Source: Rossellomorea aquimaris (GTDB lineage Bacteria; Bacillota; Bacilli; Bacillales; Bacillaceae_B). Taken from it: DNA of 64,000 nucleotides. Below are positions 44,313 through 52,786 of the stretch, piece by piece. Each line of letters starts with the position of its first letter. The stretch's first letter is position 1. A program made the position numbers and the translations under genes. Under the pieces are notes generated by a model. The model made no database searches. It was given only the letters and a program-made list of their open reading frames with translations, and was not told the DNA's origin. The stretch is taken from positions 1,364,001-1,428,000 of the forward strand of contig NZ_JXZC01000001.1 in NCBI RefSeq assembly GCF_000935355.1, given 5' to 3'.

Positions 44313-44589
44313 ATAATTCCCCTCCTTAAAGTTTTTTCACATTTCTTCATTCTCCTGCATACACTATGTTGACTGTCTAAACTGCTTTTATCCCATGAAG
44401 TGAAACGGGGATTACTCTATCCTATGCAGAAGTATTGATAAATTTACAAATAATTTCGACAATTAAACGTTCTTTTTTGATTGGACAAGCCTATTTTTCT
44501 GACAGGTTGTGTGGAAGTCATTGATCGTTCTATAGAAATGACTAAAAGGCGCGCTCAGGCAAAAAAAATAACCAGGCAGAAACACCTGA

Positions 44590-44763
44590 TTAAGCTTCTT
44601 CTTCATATTGAGCCGGGTCTGATACTCGATTGTGTATCTTTAATTCGCCACTGGAACGTAATTTATCCATTTGCTTCCCTAACTTAATGACTTCCTCCAT
44701 ATTGGAGGCCATGCTTCCGTTAAGAGGTTCTGCTTCTTCTCGACGATGAGGTTTAGAAGACAT
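44590..44763 (-). CDS. small charged protein, paralog 1
   Basis: A 57-residue acidic/basic protein containing NGSMASNMEEVIKLGKQMDKLRSSGEL. It shares NGSMA-x-x-MEE-x-x-x-LGKQMDKLR with the next upstream gene, so the pair arose by duplication. A GTG nine bases earlier is an alternative start, since the GGAGAGG is very close to the ATG. It has no membrane segment and lies between prkA and yhbH. Function unknown; the composition is typical of small sporulation proteins. Confidence 0.65.
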   Translation of the reverse strand: MSSKPHRREEAEPLNGSMASNMEEVIKLGKQMDKLRSSGELKIHNRVSDPAQYEEEA

Positions 44764-44841
44764 CCTCTCCACCCACTTTCATTTAAGATAATGGGCCCAG
44801 CTCTCTATCTATAGACTATTATATTCAGAGTTTTCTGTCAA

Positions 44842-45024
44842 CTATTCCTTGTCTTTGTCTTTAAATTGAACAGGATCGGGTTGTTTCTGGTCTTCTTTTA
44901 GCTCTTCATTCGTTCTGAGCTTGTCCATTTGCTTCCCCAGCTGCTCCATCTCTTCCATATCATGTGCCATGGAACCATTTTCAGGTTCATAGTTTTTATC
45001 CAGTTCATGTTTGTTTTTACTCAT
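44842..45024 (-). CDS. small charged protein, paralog 2
   Basis: A 60-residue hydrophilic protein: MSKNKHELDKNYEPENGSMAHDMEE then LGKQMDKLRTNEELKEDQKQPDP and a Lys/Asp tail. AGAGGTGA stands 5 bases before the ATG. It is clearly related to the adjacent gene at 44590. It lies just downstream of the hairpin that follows prkA. Not recognised by name. Confidence 0.68.
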   Translation of the reverse strand: MSKNKHELDKNYEPENGSMAHDMEEMEQLGKQMDKLRTNEELKEDQKQPDPVQFKDKDKE

Positions 45025-45080
45025 TTTTCTCACCTCTTGGCTACTACTTTTCCCGTTAGGTGAGAGATTTAAACTACAAT

Positions 45081-45117
45081 GTGAAATCGGGAGGTGACTG
45101 GCACCTCCCGATTTCAC
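45081..45117 (-). terminator. 16-bp perfect hairpin after prkA
   Basis: GTGAAATCGGGAGGTG pairs perfectly with CACCTCCCGATTTCAC across a 5-base loop, directly after the prkA stop codon. No T-run follows on the minus strand. It may be a processing or stability element instead of a terminator. Confidence 0.6.
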
Positions 45118-45122
45118 TTCTA

Positions 45123-47018
45123 TTATCGATTCAACAAGCTTCCTACGTAGCGCAGAAGTTCATTTGCGGAAGTTGAGTTGTAGCCGTGTTCATCGATGAG
45201 ACGGGCAACGACTTCGTTTACTTTCTTCAGCTGCTGTTCGTCTGGCGTTTTGGATGAAGTCGTGATTTTCACTACATCCTTCAAGTCAGCAAATAGCTTC
45301 TTCTGAATGGCTTCTCGCAGACGATCATGTGAATTGTAGTCGAATCGCTTCCCTTTACGGGCATAAGCAGAAATACGGATAAGAATTTCTTCACGGAATG
45401 CTTTCTTCGCATTTTCCGAAATACCGATTTGTTCCTCGATCGAACGCATCAGCTTTTCATCCGGATTGATTTCTTCACCGGTTAACGGATCATGAAGCTT
45501 TGCCTTATTGCAGTATGCTTCAACGTTATCAAGATAGTTATCCATAAGCGTCTTCGCGGACTCCTCATATGAATACACGAATGCTTTCTGAACTTCTTTC
45601 TTGGCAATATCATCGTATTCTTTACGGGCAAGAGAGATAAAGTTCAAATACTTATCACGAAGTTCATTCGTAATGGATGGGTGCTGATCCAGTCCTTCTT
45701 TCAGGGCACGGAGAACGTCTAACGCGTTAATGGTCGGTATCTCTTTTCGGATGATCGTAGATGAGATACGGTTAATGACATAACGCGGATCGATTCCACT
45801 CATCCCTTCATCCTGGTACTCCTTCTTCATTTCATCCACATCAGCAGAGTTAAAACCTTCGACATTTTCACCGTCATACAAGCGCATTTTCTTGATCAGA
45901 TCAATGTCACCGCGTTTTGGTTCTTTCAGACGAGTCAGAATCGTGAACATCGCCGCGACCCTTAACGTATGAGGAGCGACATGGACGTTTGACACATCAC
46001 TTTCGTTAATCATTTTCTCATATATTTTCTCTTCCTGGGTGACCTTCAGGTTATATGGGACAGGCATGACGATGATACGGGAGTGTAAGGCTTCATTCTT
46101 CTTATTGGAAATGAAGGATCGATACTCCGTTTCATTCGTATGGGCCACAATCAGCTCATCAGCCGAAATCAGTGCAAACCGCCCTGCCTTGAAGTTCCCT
46201 TCCTGAGTAAGGGATAATAAATGCCATAAGAATTTTTCATCACACTTCAGCATTTCCTGGAATTCCATCAATCCCCGGTTTGCTTTATTTAATTCACCAT
46301 CAAATCGGTAAGCCCGTGGATCTGATTCAGAACCAAATTCAGCAATAGTGGAGAAGTCGATACTTCCCGTTAAATCGGCGATATCCTGTGACTTTGGATC
46401 AGATGGACTGAACGTACCGATTCCGACACGTTTATCTTCAGAGAAAAAGACTCTTTCAACCTGGACGTCTTCTATGCGGCCATGATATTCTTTCTCCAAA
46501 CGCATTGTATTTAACGGAGAGAGATTCCCTTCAATTCGAATGCCATATTCGTTGTAAAAATCTTCACGTAAATGTTGAGGAATCAAATGCAATGGATCTT
46601 CATGCATCGGACAGCCTTTGATTGAAAAGACGCCTCCTCTTTCAGTCCGGGAATACTGCTCCAACCCGCGTTTAAGCATGGAAACAAGGGTTGATTTCCC
46701 TCCACTGACTGGCCCCATCAATAACAAGATTCTCTTTCTGACATCTAATCGCTTCGCAGCAGGATGAAAGTATTCTTCAACGAGTCTTTCCAGCGCCTCT
46801 TCTAAGCCAAATAATTGATTGCTGAAGAACTTATACTTTCGTTTCCCCTCGACCTCCTCAACCCCGGCATCCTTAATCATATTAAAGACTCTTGAATGAG
46901 CGGATTGCCCAACCCAAGGCTTCTCTTTCAGCAGGTCTAAATACTGAGCAAACGTCCCTTCCCATTTCAGTTTCTCTTCTTCTTCTCGGTAATGTTCGAT
47001 TTTTTTTAAAATATCCAT
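45123..47018 (-). CDS. prkA: PrkA protein kinase/AAA+ ATPase
   Basis: A 631-residue protein. An N-terminal AAA domain has Walker A MGPVSGGKST (102-110) and a zinc-like CPMHEDPLH segment. The C-terminal half resembles protein kinases. PrkA works in sporulation, and was described as a serine kinase and later as an AAA+ Lon-like protease. GGGGAGG precedes the ATG. It lies upstream of the two small genes and yhbH on the same strand. Length and sequence are normal for the family. Confidence 0.94.
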   Translation of the reverse strand: MDILKKIEHYREEEEKLKWEGTFAQYLDLLKEKPWVGQSAHSRVFNMIKDAGVEEVEGKRKYKFFSNQLFGLEEALERLVEEYFHPAAKRLDVRKRILLLMGPVSGGKSTLVSMLKRGLEQYSRTERGGVFSIKGCPMHEDPLHLIPQHLREDFYNEYGIRIEGNLSPLNTMRLEKEYHGRIEDVQVERVFFSEDKRVGIGTFSPSDPKSQDIADLTGSIDFSTIAEFGSESDPRAYRFDGELNKANRGLMEFQEMLKCDEKFLWHLLSLTQEGNFKAGRFALISADELIVAHTNETEYRSFISNKKNEALHSRIIVMPVPYNLKVTQEEKIYEKMINESDVSNVHVAPHTLRVAAMFTILTRLKEPKRGDIDLIKKMRLYDGENVEGFNSADVDEMKKEYQDEGMSGIDPRYVINRISSTIIRKEIPTINALDVLRALKEGLDQHPSITNELRDKYLNFISLARKEYDDIAKKEVQKAFVYSYEESAKTLMDNYLDNVEAYCNKAKLHDPLTGEEINPDEKLMRSIEEQIGISENAKKAFREEILIRISAYARKGKRFDYNSHDRLREAIQKKLFADLKDVVKITTSSKTPDEQQLKKVNEVVARLIDEHGYNSTSANELLRYVGSLLNR

Positions 47019-47220
47019 AAGGACCTCCCCCTGTCGCTTAATGAGAGACGATTAATATACTGTATGCGCTTGGTCAACTGAACATGTTAACAAGATATAT
47101 TTATTACAGACAAAGGTCCGATATTCATGGCAAACAATAGGGCCTGCCTGTGGAATAAAAAGGTTTCCATTTTCAATTCATCAAGCTGCCATCGTTTCAG
47201 TAAAAAAATGACTGATTTCA

Positions 47221-47249
47221 TTCACATCAAATAAAAAATAGGCTATACT
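47221..47249 (+). promoter_or_regulatory. promoter of the 29-residue ORF
   Basis: TTCACA (47221-47226) and TATACT (47244-47249) are 17 bases apart, 44 bases before the start codon of the small gene at 47293. It lies in the 274-base gap after prkA. Confidence 0.5.
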
Positions 47250-47292
47250 AAAGACAGACTGTGGAATAAGTGAAACTGGGAGGTTACCAAAC

Positions 47293-47382
47293 ATGGGTAC
47301 TGTAATGATTTTAGGTGTATCTTTAGCGTTTTTAGTAGCGATTTTCACTGCTGGATACAATGATAAACCCGGCTCTAACTAA
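47293..47382 (+). CDS. 29-residue single-pass membrane protein
   Basis: GGGAGG lies 9 bases before the ATG. The product is one membrane helix, MGTVMILGVSLAFLVAIFTAG, with a short polar tail (YNDKPGSN). It has its own promoter and a strong terminator, which argues for a real gene. It is of the size often missed in annotation. Function unknown. Confidence 0.6.
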   Translation: MGTVMILGVSLAFLVAIFTAGYNDKPGSN

Positions 47383-47391
47383 TTCATAACC

Positions 47392-47419
47392 AAAAAAACT
47401 GGCCTTGGCCAGTTTTTTT
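47392..47419. terminator. terminator between the small gene and the permease
   Basis: AAAAAAACTGGCC/GGCCAGTTTTTTT, a 13-bp stem with a 2-base interval. It serves the small plus-strand gene and the convergent permease gene. Confidence 0.88.
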
Positions 47420-48707
47420 AGTTATTGCGCCATATTAAATTAAGAGCTATCACTACAACCGTCCCCACGATCAACCCATTACTCATTACAATTTGAAGCG
47501 AATTCGGAAGGTCTTTGAAAAGATCCTGGGATTGAAAGAAGAGACTCGTGCCAGCCAAAAGCGAAACACCAATGATCGATAATTCCCTTTGTTTCAACTC
47601 AATCGAAGTTATCTTTTTTACCGAAATGATAAACATATTCACAATTGTTGAAAGTAACGCTGCACTTGCGATGGCTACGGGCAAAGTAGATACTACATGC
47701 ACCACTTGTGGTATAAAGGATATGAGTAATAAACTGCCTGCTGCTATAAGAAATGGCAACCCGCTTCTTTGTTTCGTCGTTTGTACGAAACCGGATGTAA
47801 CCGGTAAGGGCACAATGGCAAGAGCAGAGAAAATGGACGATAACCAATGATTGATCCCTCCGACAACAAACCCTCTTCTTATACTGTCTTGTTTATTGAT
47901 TTTTTCCCCGTCGTAAACATCATACATCGAATCAATAGCTGCAATATTGTTTAGAATCAAGGTAAAAGAAAAAAGAATGGTCGCAATGATGATACTACCA
48001 TTGATTGCAGGCGTCCCCCATGAAAATAATTCAGGCACAGCTGCACTATTAAGACTTCTCTGTCCAAAAGGGTTGGCAGCCCCACCGAACATGGCAAACA
48101 CACCCCAGCCGACAATAATGCCGATCAAGAGTGAAAACTGCCTCCCCCATCCTTTTGCTTTAATTGACAGAATCACAATAAAGACAAAAACGAATATGGA
48201 AAGCATCGTCAGTTTCCAGTCAACGTTTCCTTCTTCCTGCACGATCATCCCATTAAAAAAGATACCACTAAGCTGAATCGCTAGAAGAAACAAAAATACA
48301 CCTGAAACCAATGGTGGAAATACTCTTTGGTAAAATGATTTATTTTTCACTGCTCCCATGAGGATCAGTATACAACCTGCTAAAGCAAGTGAGCCCATAC
48401 CAAGTGATAGTGATTCTTCAACCGACAGACCATTTCGCTCGGAAAAGGCTGCCAAAATAACAAACACACTTACCCAGGATCCAGCCGGTCCTTCAATGAT
48501 CGGAAGGGAGTGTCCAATCACTTTCTGGAGTATCGAGCCGAGAGCAACCAGGAAAAGTGTTCTTTGCATTAACCCTGATATCTCGGTCTCACTTAATCCA
48601 AACACGCTACCGATTACAACCGGAAGAGCAATCGACGTTCCGATTAAAAACATGAGCCATTGAATGCTTTGTAGAGCGATTCCTACGCTCTGCCCTTTGT
48701 ATTTCAT
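47418..48707 (-). CDS. NCS2-type purine/pyrimidine permease
   Basis: A 429-residue membrane protein of the nucleobase:cation symporter 2 family with about 12-14 helices. Family features include QSIQWLMFLIGTSIALPVVIGSVFGL, LPIIEGPAGSWVSVFVIL and PVTSGFVQTTKQRSGLPFLIAAG. The substrate (uracil, xanthine or another base) cannot be read. Its start codon overlaps the stop codon of the ankyrin lipoprotein gene by 4 bases, so they are coupled. A LysR-type gene is divergent upstream. Confidence 0.85.
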   Translation of the reverse strand: MKYKGQSVGIALQSIQWLMFLIGTSIALPVVIGSVFGLSETEISGLMQRTLFLVALGSILQKVIGHSLPIIEGPAGSWVSVFVILAAFSERNGLSVEESLSLGMGSLALAGCILILMGAVKNKSFYQRVFPPLVSGVFLFLLAIQLSGIFFNGMIVQEEGNVDWKLTMLSIFVFVFIVILSIKAKGWGRQFSLLIGIIVGWGVFAMFGGAANPFGQRSLNSAAVPELFSWGTPAINGSIIIATILFSFTLILNNIAAIDSMYDVYDGEKINKQDSIRRGFVVGGINHWLSSIFSALAIVPLPVTSGFVQTTKQRSGLPFLIAAGSLLLISFIPQVVHVVSTLPVAIASAALLSTIVNMFIISVKKITSIELKQRELSIIGVSLLAGTSLFFQSQDLFKDLPNSLQIVMSNGLIVGTVVVIALNLIWRNN

Positions 48708-49375
48708 GATCCTTTAACGGCTCCTGCTTTTAAGAGCATCTTCTCCATTTCAACATAACCTCTTTCCCTGGCATGCTCAATTGGTGATTTCCCTTCCCGA
48801 TCAGGAATCGTTACATCTGCACCATGCTCGATTAATGTGGCAATGATCTCTTGATGCACCTCTCCACCATCACTCAATACGATGGCCTCCATCAAGGCCG
48901 TCCAGCCAAGATCATTTACATGATTGATATCGACGTTTGTTTTATCCAGTAAAAGTTTGACGGTCTCACCGTGGCCTTTTTCCGCAGCTGGAATGAGAGC
49001 GGTTCCGCCATATCGGTTCAGTAAAGCAGGATTTGCTCCCGCTTCGATCGTGAGAAGAAGGATGTCATTCATTCCTTCTGCACCAGCATACAGGAAGGGA
49101 TTGTTTTTTAATTCATCCTTTAAATGAATATCAGCTCCCTTATCAATAAGCAATCGGACCATATCCGGATTATTTTGATACGTCGCCAGCATCACAGGCG
49201 TTCTACCAAGGGCATCCTGTTGATTAATATCGGCTCCTTCATCAATTAACGTTTCTACCTCTTCAATATATCCTTCTTTTATATAGGTGAAAATCACTTC
49301 TTTTTCCTCCTCTTGTGCATTTAACGAACATCCAGCTAGAGAACTGATAAAGATAGCAATGAGCATTTTCTTCAT
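48704..49375 (-). CDS. ankyrin-repeat lipoprotein
   Basis: A 223-residue protein with a short lipoprotein signal (MKKMLIAIFISSLAGC, Cys16 in the lipobox). About five ankyrin repeats follow (for example DALGRTPVMLATYQNNPDMVRLLIDKGADI). It would sit on the outer face of the membrane. GGGGGAG precedes the ATG at 49375. It is coupled to the permease gene and divergent from lysR. Ankyrin lipoproteins beside nucleobase permeases may deliver or gate substrate; that is inference. Confidence 0.85.
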   Translation of the reverse strand: MKKMLIAIFISSLAGCSLNAQEEEKEVIFTYIKEGYIEEVETLIDEGADINQQDALGRTPVMLATYQNNPDMVRLLIDKGADIHLKDELKNNPFLYAGAEGMNDILLLTIEAGANPALLNRYGGTALIPAAEKGHGETVKLLLDKTNVDINHVNDLGWTALMEAIVLSDGGEVHQEIIATLIEHGADVTIPDREGKSPIEHARERGYVEMEKMLLKAGAVKGS

Positions 49376-49471
49376 TTTCACTCCCCCTAACAACTTTTAG
49401 GGTATCACGGCTTGATTTATATGAATAATATCTATTAAATTGTATTATTATATATTTTTTATATAAGAGAG

Positions 49472-50377
49472 GTGATTTCCATTCTGGACCTTAAACAACT
49501 GCGCTACTTCATGACGATTGTGGAAGAGAAAACTATACTTGCTGCAGCAAAACGACTGCATATGTCTCAGCCCCCCCTGAGTCAGCAGCTTCGCACGATG
49601 GAAAGGGATCTCGGTGTGAGCTTGTTTTACCGGAGGGGAAGAAAACTGGTGATTACTGAGGCTGGTAAAGCCCTATACCAGCATGCTTATCAAATGCTCA
49701 AGCTAATGGAGGCTGCAGAAGCAGAAGTAAAAGAAGTTGGTTCAGGAGAAAAAGGCAAGCTGAGGATTGGTGTAAATACATTATCTGATAGTGATTTGCC
49801 ACATATTTTAACAAAGTATGAAAAGAACTTCCCGAACATCACCTATAACATTCATCAAAACGAATCCTCACAGCTCATTCATCTTTTAGAATTACGCGAG
49901 ATTGATGCTGCTCTGATCCGACTGCCTTTTTCAGCAGACAATATAGCGAAGGTGATCCTTCAAGATGAGCCATTTTTCTACATCACAAATGTTCCGACTT
50001 CAAGTCATGACAGGATTACATTAGAAGATATTGTTCAAAAGCCATTGATCCTTCCCAGTACACAAAGTTTGGGCTTGTACGAAATGATCGTCCAGTCATT
50101 TATATCAATAGGGTTGACGCCTTATATAAAGGCAGAATGTTCGGATACCGTCCTCCTTGCCAATCTTGTAGAACAGGGATTCGCTTCCTCCATCGTTCCC
50201 CATAGTGCTCTGCAAGTATTTAAGCATAAAGATGTTCAACTGTTGGAAATCGAGAACATGAACAACGCAAGCTACGGGATCGTATGGAAAAAAGACTTCT
50301 ATCTGCCTAAGACAACAAGGGAGTTCATACGGTTAGTCACAGAACATTTTAAAGTCGAGTTTCCGGAGATGGATTGA
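49472..50377 (+). CDS. LysR-family transcriptional regulator
   Basis: About 300 residues. The N-terminal helix-turn-helix is DLKQLRYFMTIVEEKTILAAAKRLHMSQPPLSQQLRTMERDLGV, and the effector domain follows (KGKLRIGVNTLSDSDLPHIL). The start is unusual. An AGAGAGGTG is followed by ATT and CTG codons at 49481 and 49484, and the only standard start, GTG at 49472, lies inside that site. It is divergent from the ankyrin/permease operon, which it probably activates; the ligand could be a nucleobase or a precursor. Confidence 0.87.
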   Translation: MISILDLKQLRYFMTIVEEKTILAAAKRLHMSQPPLSQQLRTMERDLGVSLFYRRGRKLVITEAGKALYQHAYQMLKLMEAAEAEVKEVGSGEKGKLRIGVNTLSDSDLPHILTKYEKNFPNITYNIHQNESSQLIHLLELREIDAALIRLPFSADNIAKVILQDEPFFYITNVPTSSHDRITLEDIVQKPLILPSTQSLGLYEMIVQSFISIGLTPYIKAECSDTVLLANLVEQGFASSIVPHSALQVFKHKDVQLLEIENMNNASYGIVWKKDFYLPKTTREFIRLVTEHFKVEFPEMD

Positions 50378-50380
50378 AAT

Positions 50381-50412
50381 AAGCCCGAAAAGGATTTGAG
50401 CCTTTCGGGCTT
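50381..50412. terminator. terminator between lysR and the nitroreductase
   Basis: AAGCCCGAAAAGG/CCTTTCGGGCTT stem followed by TTTTTC on the plus strand, in the gap between convergent genes. Confidence 0.85.
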
Positions 50413-50442
50413 TTTCTATGATTATTTATCTGAACACGGTTT

Positions 50443-51192
50443 CTACCTTTTATTAAACCCTTTCTTCTCCACAAATTCCTTCATATACATGCGTTTCTTT
50501 CCTGACAGCATCTTGGCCATTTGCTCTGTCCATCGATCTGATCGTTTACCCGCCGTTCGTGCATGATAATAGGAAGAGATGGTTTCGTCATAACGGTCGA
50601 GTCCCTCTTTCATGACCCCTTCCTCACGTTGGTATGAATCCTCATGGTAAATGGCTTCCATCGGCAACCTCGGCTTCATATCAGAACTTCCTTCAGGGAA
50701 ACCGACAGCCAGCCCGAATAAAGGAATGACGCGATCAGGAAGCTCCAGCAGTTCACTCACTGATTCCAGATCATTCCGGATCCCACCAATATAGCAAATG
50801 CCCAATCCCATGGATTCAGCGGCAATGGACGCATTTTGAGCCGCTAGGGAAGCGTCAATCAAAGCCACCATGAATTTCTCCGTGCTTTCAAGTGTTGGAA
50901 TGACATCTGCATTTTCCCATTCTCCTATTTTTTCGTGGCGGTACAAATCGGCACAGAATACAAAGAAATGACCATTTTCTTCTACATATGATTGTGGACC
51001 GGCAAGCTCTGAAAGCTTCTTCTTTTTAGCAGGATCCTTTACACCGATGATGGTATATGCTTGAATATAACTCGACGTACTCGCAGCCTGGGCACTCGAG
51101 ACAATTGTCCGGATTTGCTCCTCTGTTAAAGGCTCATTCTTGAAATGACGAATGGACCGATGCTTAAGAATCGTTTCAATGGTTTCGTTCAT
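50443..51192 (-). CDS. NADPH-dependent FMN nitroreductase (NfrA/NfsA type)
   Basis: A 249-residue FMN oxidoreductase. Family motifs: KHRSIRHFKNEPLTEEQI at the N-terminus, SSAQAASTSSYIQAYTIIGV, SIAAESMGLGICYIGGIRND, PLFGLAVGFPEG and the basic C-terminal segment. This group includes B. subtilis NfrA1, which reduces nitro compounds, quinones and FMN. GAAGGAG precedes the ATG. Single-gene unit. Confidence 0.9.
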   Translation of the reverse strand: MNETIETILKHRSIRHFKNEPLTEEQIRTIVSSAQAASTSSYIQAYTIIGVKDPAKKKKLSELAGPQSYVEENGHFFVFCADLYRHEKIGEWENADVIPTLESTEKFMVALIDASLAAQNASIAAESMGLGICYIGGIRNDLESVSELLELPDRVIPLFGLAVGFPEGSSDMKPRLPMEAIYHEDSYQREEGVMKEGLDRYDETISSYYHARTAGKRSDRWTEQMAKMLSGKKRMYMKEFVEKKGFNKR

Positions 51193-51237
51193 TATGTACT
51201 CTCTCCTTCACATTCTTTCCCTTAGTATAATCCAAAT

Positions 51238-51272
51238 AAAAAAAGGAATGAAAATCATATGATCCTCATTCC
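51238..51272 (-). terminator. trmL terminator
   Basis: GGAATGA ... TCATTCC with an AT-rich inner part, followed on the minus strand by seven T residues, 8 bases after the trmL stop codon. Confidence 0.75.
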
Positions 51273-51279
51273 TCGTTTT

Positions 51280-51753
51280 TTATAAAAGACCCGGATAATT
51301 TCTTTGCCTTAATGCTTCATAAATCAAAATTGCCGCTGTATTGGAGAGGTTCAATGAACGGACGTTTTCGTTCATTGGAATCCGCAGGGCTCGATCTAAG
51401 TTATTTTGGATGATGTCATCCGGCAATCCGGATGTTTCCCTTCCAAAAATAAAGAAGTAATCCTTCTCTTCCACACTGTAATCAAAGTCAGTGTGAGGGA
51501 TCTTTCCATATTTTGTTAAGTAGAAGAATTCACCGCCATCGTTTTTCTCGAAAAACTCCTCAAGCGAATCATAGTATACAATGTTTACAAACTGCCAATA
51601 ATCAAGGCCGGCCCGCTTTAACATTTTATCATCTGTAGAGAATCCGAGCGGACGGATCAAGTGCAGAGTGGTATCCGTTGCTGCACACGTTCTCGCAATA
51701 TTCCCTGTGTTGGCAGGGATCTCTGGTTGATATAATACAACATGTACTCCCAT
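51280..51753 (-). CDS. trmL: tRNA (cytidine(34)-2'-O)-methyltransferase TrmL
   Basis: A 157-residue SPOUT-fold methyltransferase that 2'-O-methylates the wobble base of certain leucine tRNAs with S-adenosylmethionine. Motif 1 is YQPEIPANTGNIARTCAAT, motif 2 FIFGRETSGLP, motif 3 IPMNENVRSLNLSNTAAILIYEAL, which forms the knot. B. subtilis CspR is the ortholog, also next to yhbB. AGGTGA stands 7 bases before the ATG. Confidence 0.95.
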   Translation of the reverse strand: MGVHVVLYQPEIPANTGNIARTCAATDTTLHLIRPLGFSTDDKMLKRAGLDYWQFVNIVYYDSLEEFFEKNDGGEFFYLTKYGKIPHTDFDYSVEEKDYFFIFGRETSGLPDDIIQNNLDRALRIPMNENVRSLNLSNTAAILIYEALRQRNYPGLL

Positions 51754-51819
51754 GTTACTGTCACCTCATTCATAAAACTCTAAGTGACATTATACCATTT
51801 CCTCCCCACAGAACAAGAC

Positions 51820-52695
51820 TTAGCGGTCATCTACTATTGTAAAAAATCTATATTTGATATTTGGTGTATAGGCAGTCGAGTCCTCATACTTCCAATATCG
51901 CATTCTGCTATTGAACGTATGGGCATTCACCAGAGGCTCCCCTGCAGCATCTTTACCCGTTACGATCGTTGTATGGTCAAAGCGCCCATCCCCTTCGAAG
52001 TCATAGCAAATGACATCTCCGAGCTTTAACTCTTTAGCATCATTCACCTGTCTACCCCTTAACCCCACCGTCGAGTTCGGGATATACCATCTCATGGAAT
52101 TCGCCACCGTCCAGCTATAGCTCCAGTTCTGATTTCTCATCCACCAGCCCTTTCCCTTGGCCGGATATCCACGCATGGGGGCATCCCCGGCATGGAGGCA
52201 TTGAGAAATATAATTCGTACAATCATTCTCAAACTTCTTATACGCAGGATTATAGCTGTTCCACCATCGTTCAGCATACCGCACCGCACTCAGACGATCA
52301 TAATGGTAGTTCACTCTTTCCTCATTCTCGTAGAGGGAGAAGCTATCTTCATGTTCCATTTCTTCATAGTGAATCGGAATCTCTCTGTCTTCATAGATTT
52401 TATCCTTATAAAAAGTTGCACACCTCTTCTCTACTTCTTCTTCCAAATAAAGAAGATCACCCTGCTTAATAAGATATTTATAGTGAACATCGTATAAAAT
52501 GGTTTGTGTTTCATTACGCTGTGGTGTCATGCCTCGGATTTTCCCTGCTGCATCCACCTTCACAATCTCCGCATTCCGCTGAAGACAAGATTCCTTCTTT
52601 CTTTTCACTTTGTCACTGTGATAGTCTGACTGACTGCGTGATGTGTATTCATCAATCACATGTTGGACATTTTCCATTAACAGCTTTCTGATCAT
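51820..52695 (-). CDS. yhbB: putative amidase-domain protein YhbB
   Basis: A 291-residue protein ending in an Amidase_6-type papain-like domain. The proposed catalytic Cys is in FENDCTNYISQCLHAG, the His in GRFDHTTIVTG and the Asn in LVNAHT. The first 130 residues are charged and mostly helical. There is no clear signal peptide (MIRKLLMENVQHV). It probably cleaves a peptidoglycan or small amide bond. GGAGGG precedes the ATG. It lies between trmL and queG, as in B. subtilis. Confidence 0.85.
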   Translation of the reverse strand: MIRKLLMENVQHVIDEYTSRSQSDYHSDKVKRKKESCLQRNAEIVKVDAAGKIRGMTPQRNETQTILYDVHYKYLIKQGDLLYLEEEVEKRCATFYKDKIYEDREIPIHYEEMEHEDSFSLYENEERVNYHYDRLSAVRYAERWWNSYNPAYKKFENDCTNYISQCLHAGDAPMRGYPAKGKGWWMRNQNWSYSWTVANSMRWYIPNSTVGLRGRQVNDAKELKLGDVICYDFEGDGRFDHTTIVTGKDAAGEPLVNAHTFNSRMRYWKYEDSTAYTPNIKYRFFTIVDDR

Positions 52696-52744
52696 TGTCT
52701 TCCCTCCTCCCTAATGGTTATGCGGGGAGAGGACTGTTCAAAAC

Positions 52745-52783
52745 AAAAAAGGATAAACTCAGGTGAATTGAGCTTATCCTTTT
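52745..52783 (-). terminator. queG terminator
   Basis: AAAAGGATAAGCTCA ... TGAGTTTATCCTTTT with one mismatch, followed by TTTGTTTTG on the minus strand, just after the queG stop codon. Confidence 0.82.
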
Positions 52784-52786
52784 GGA

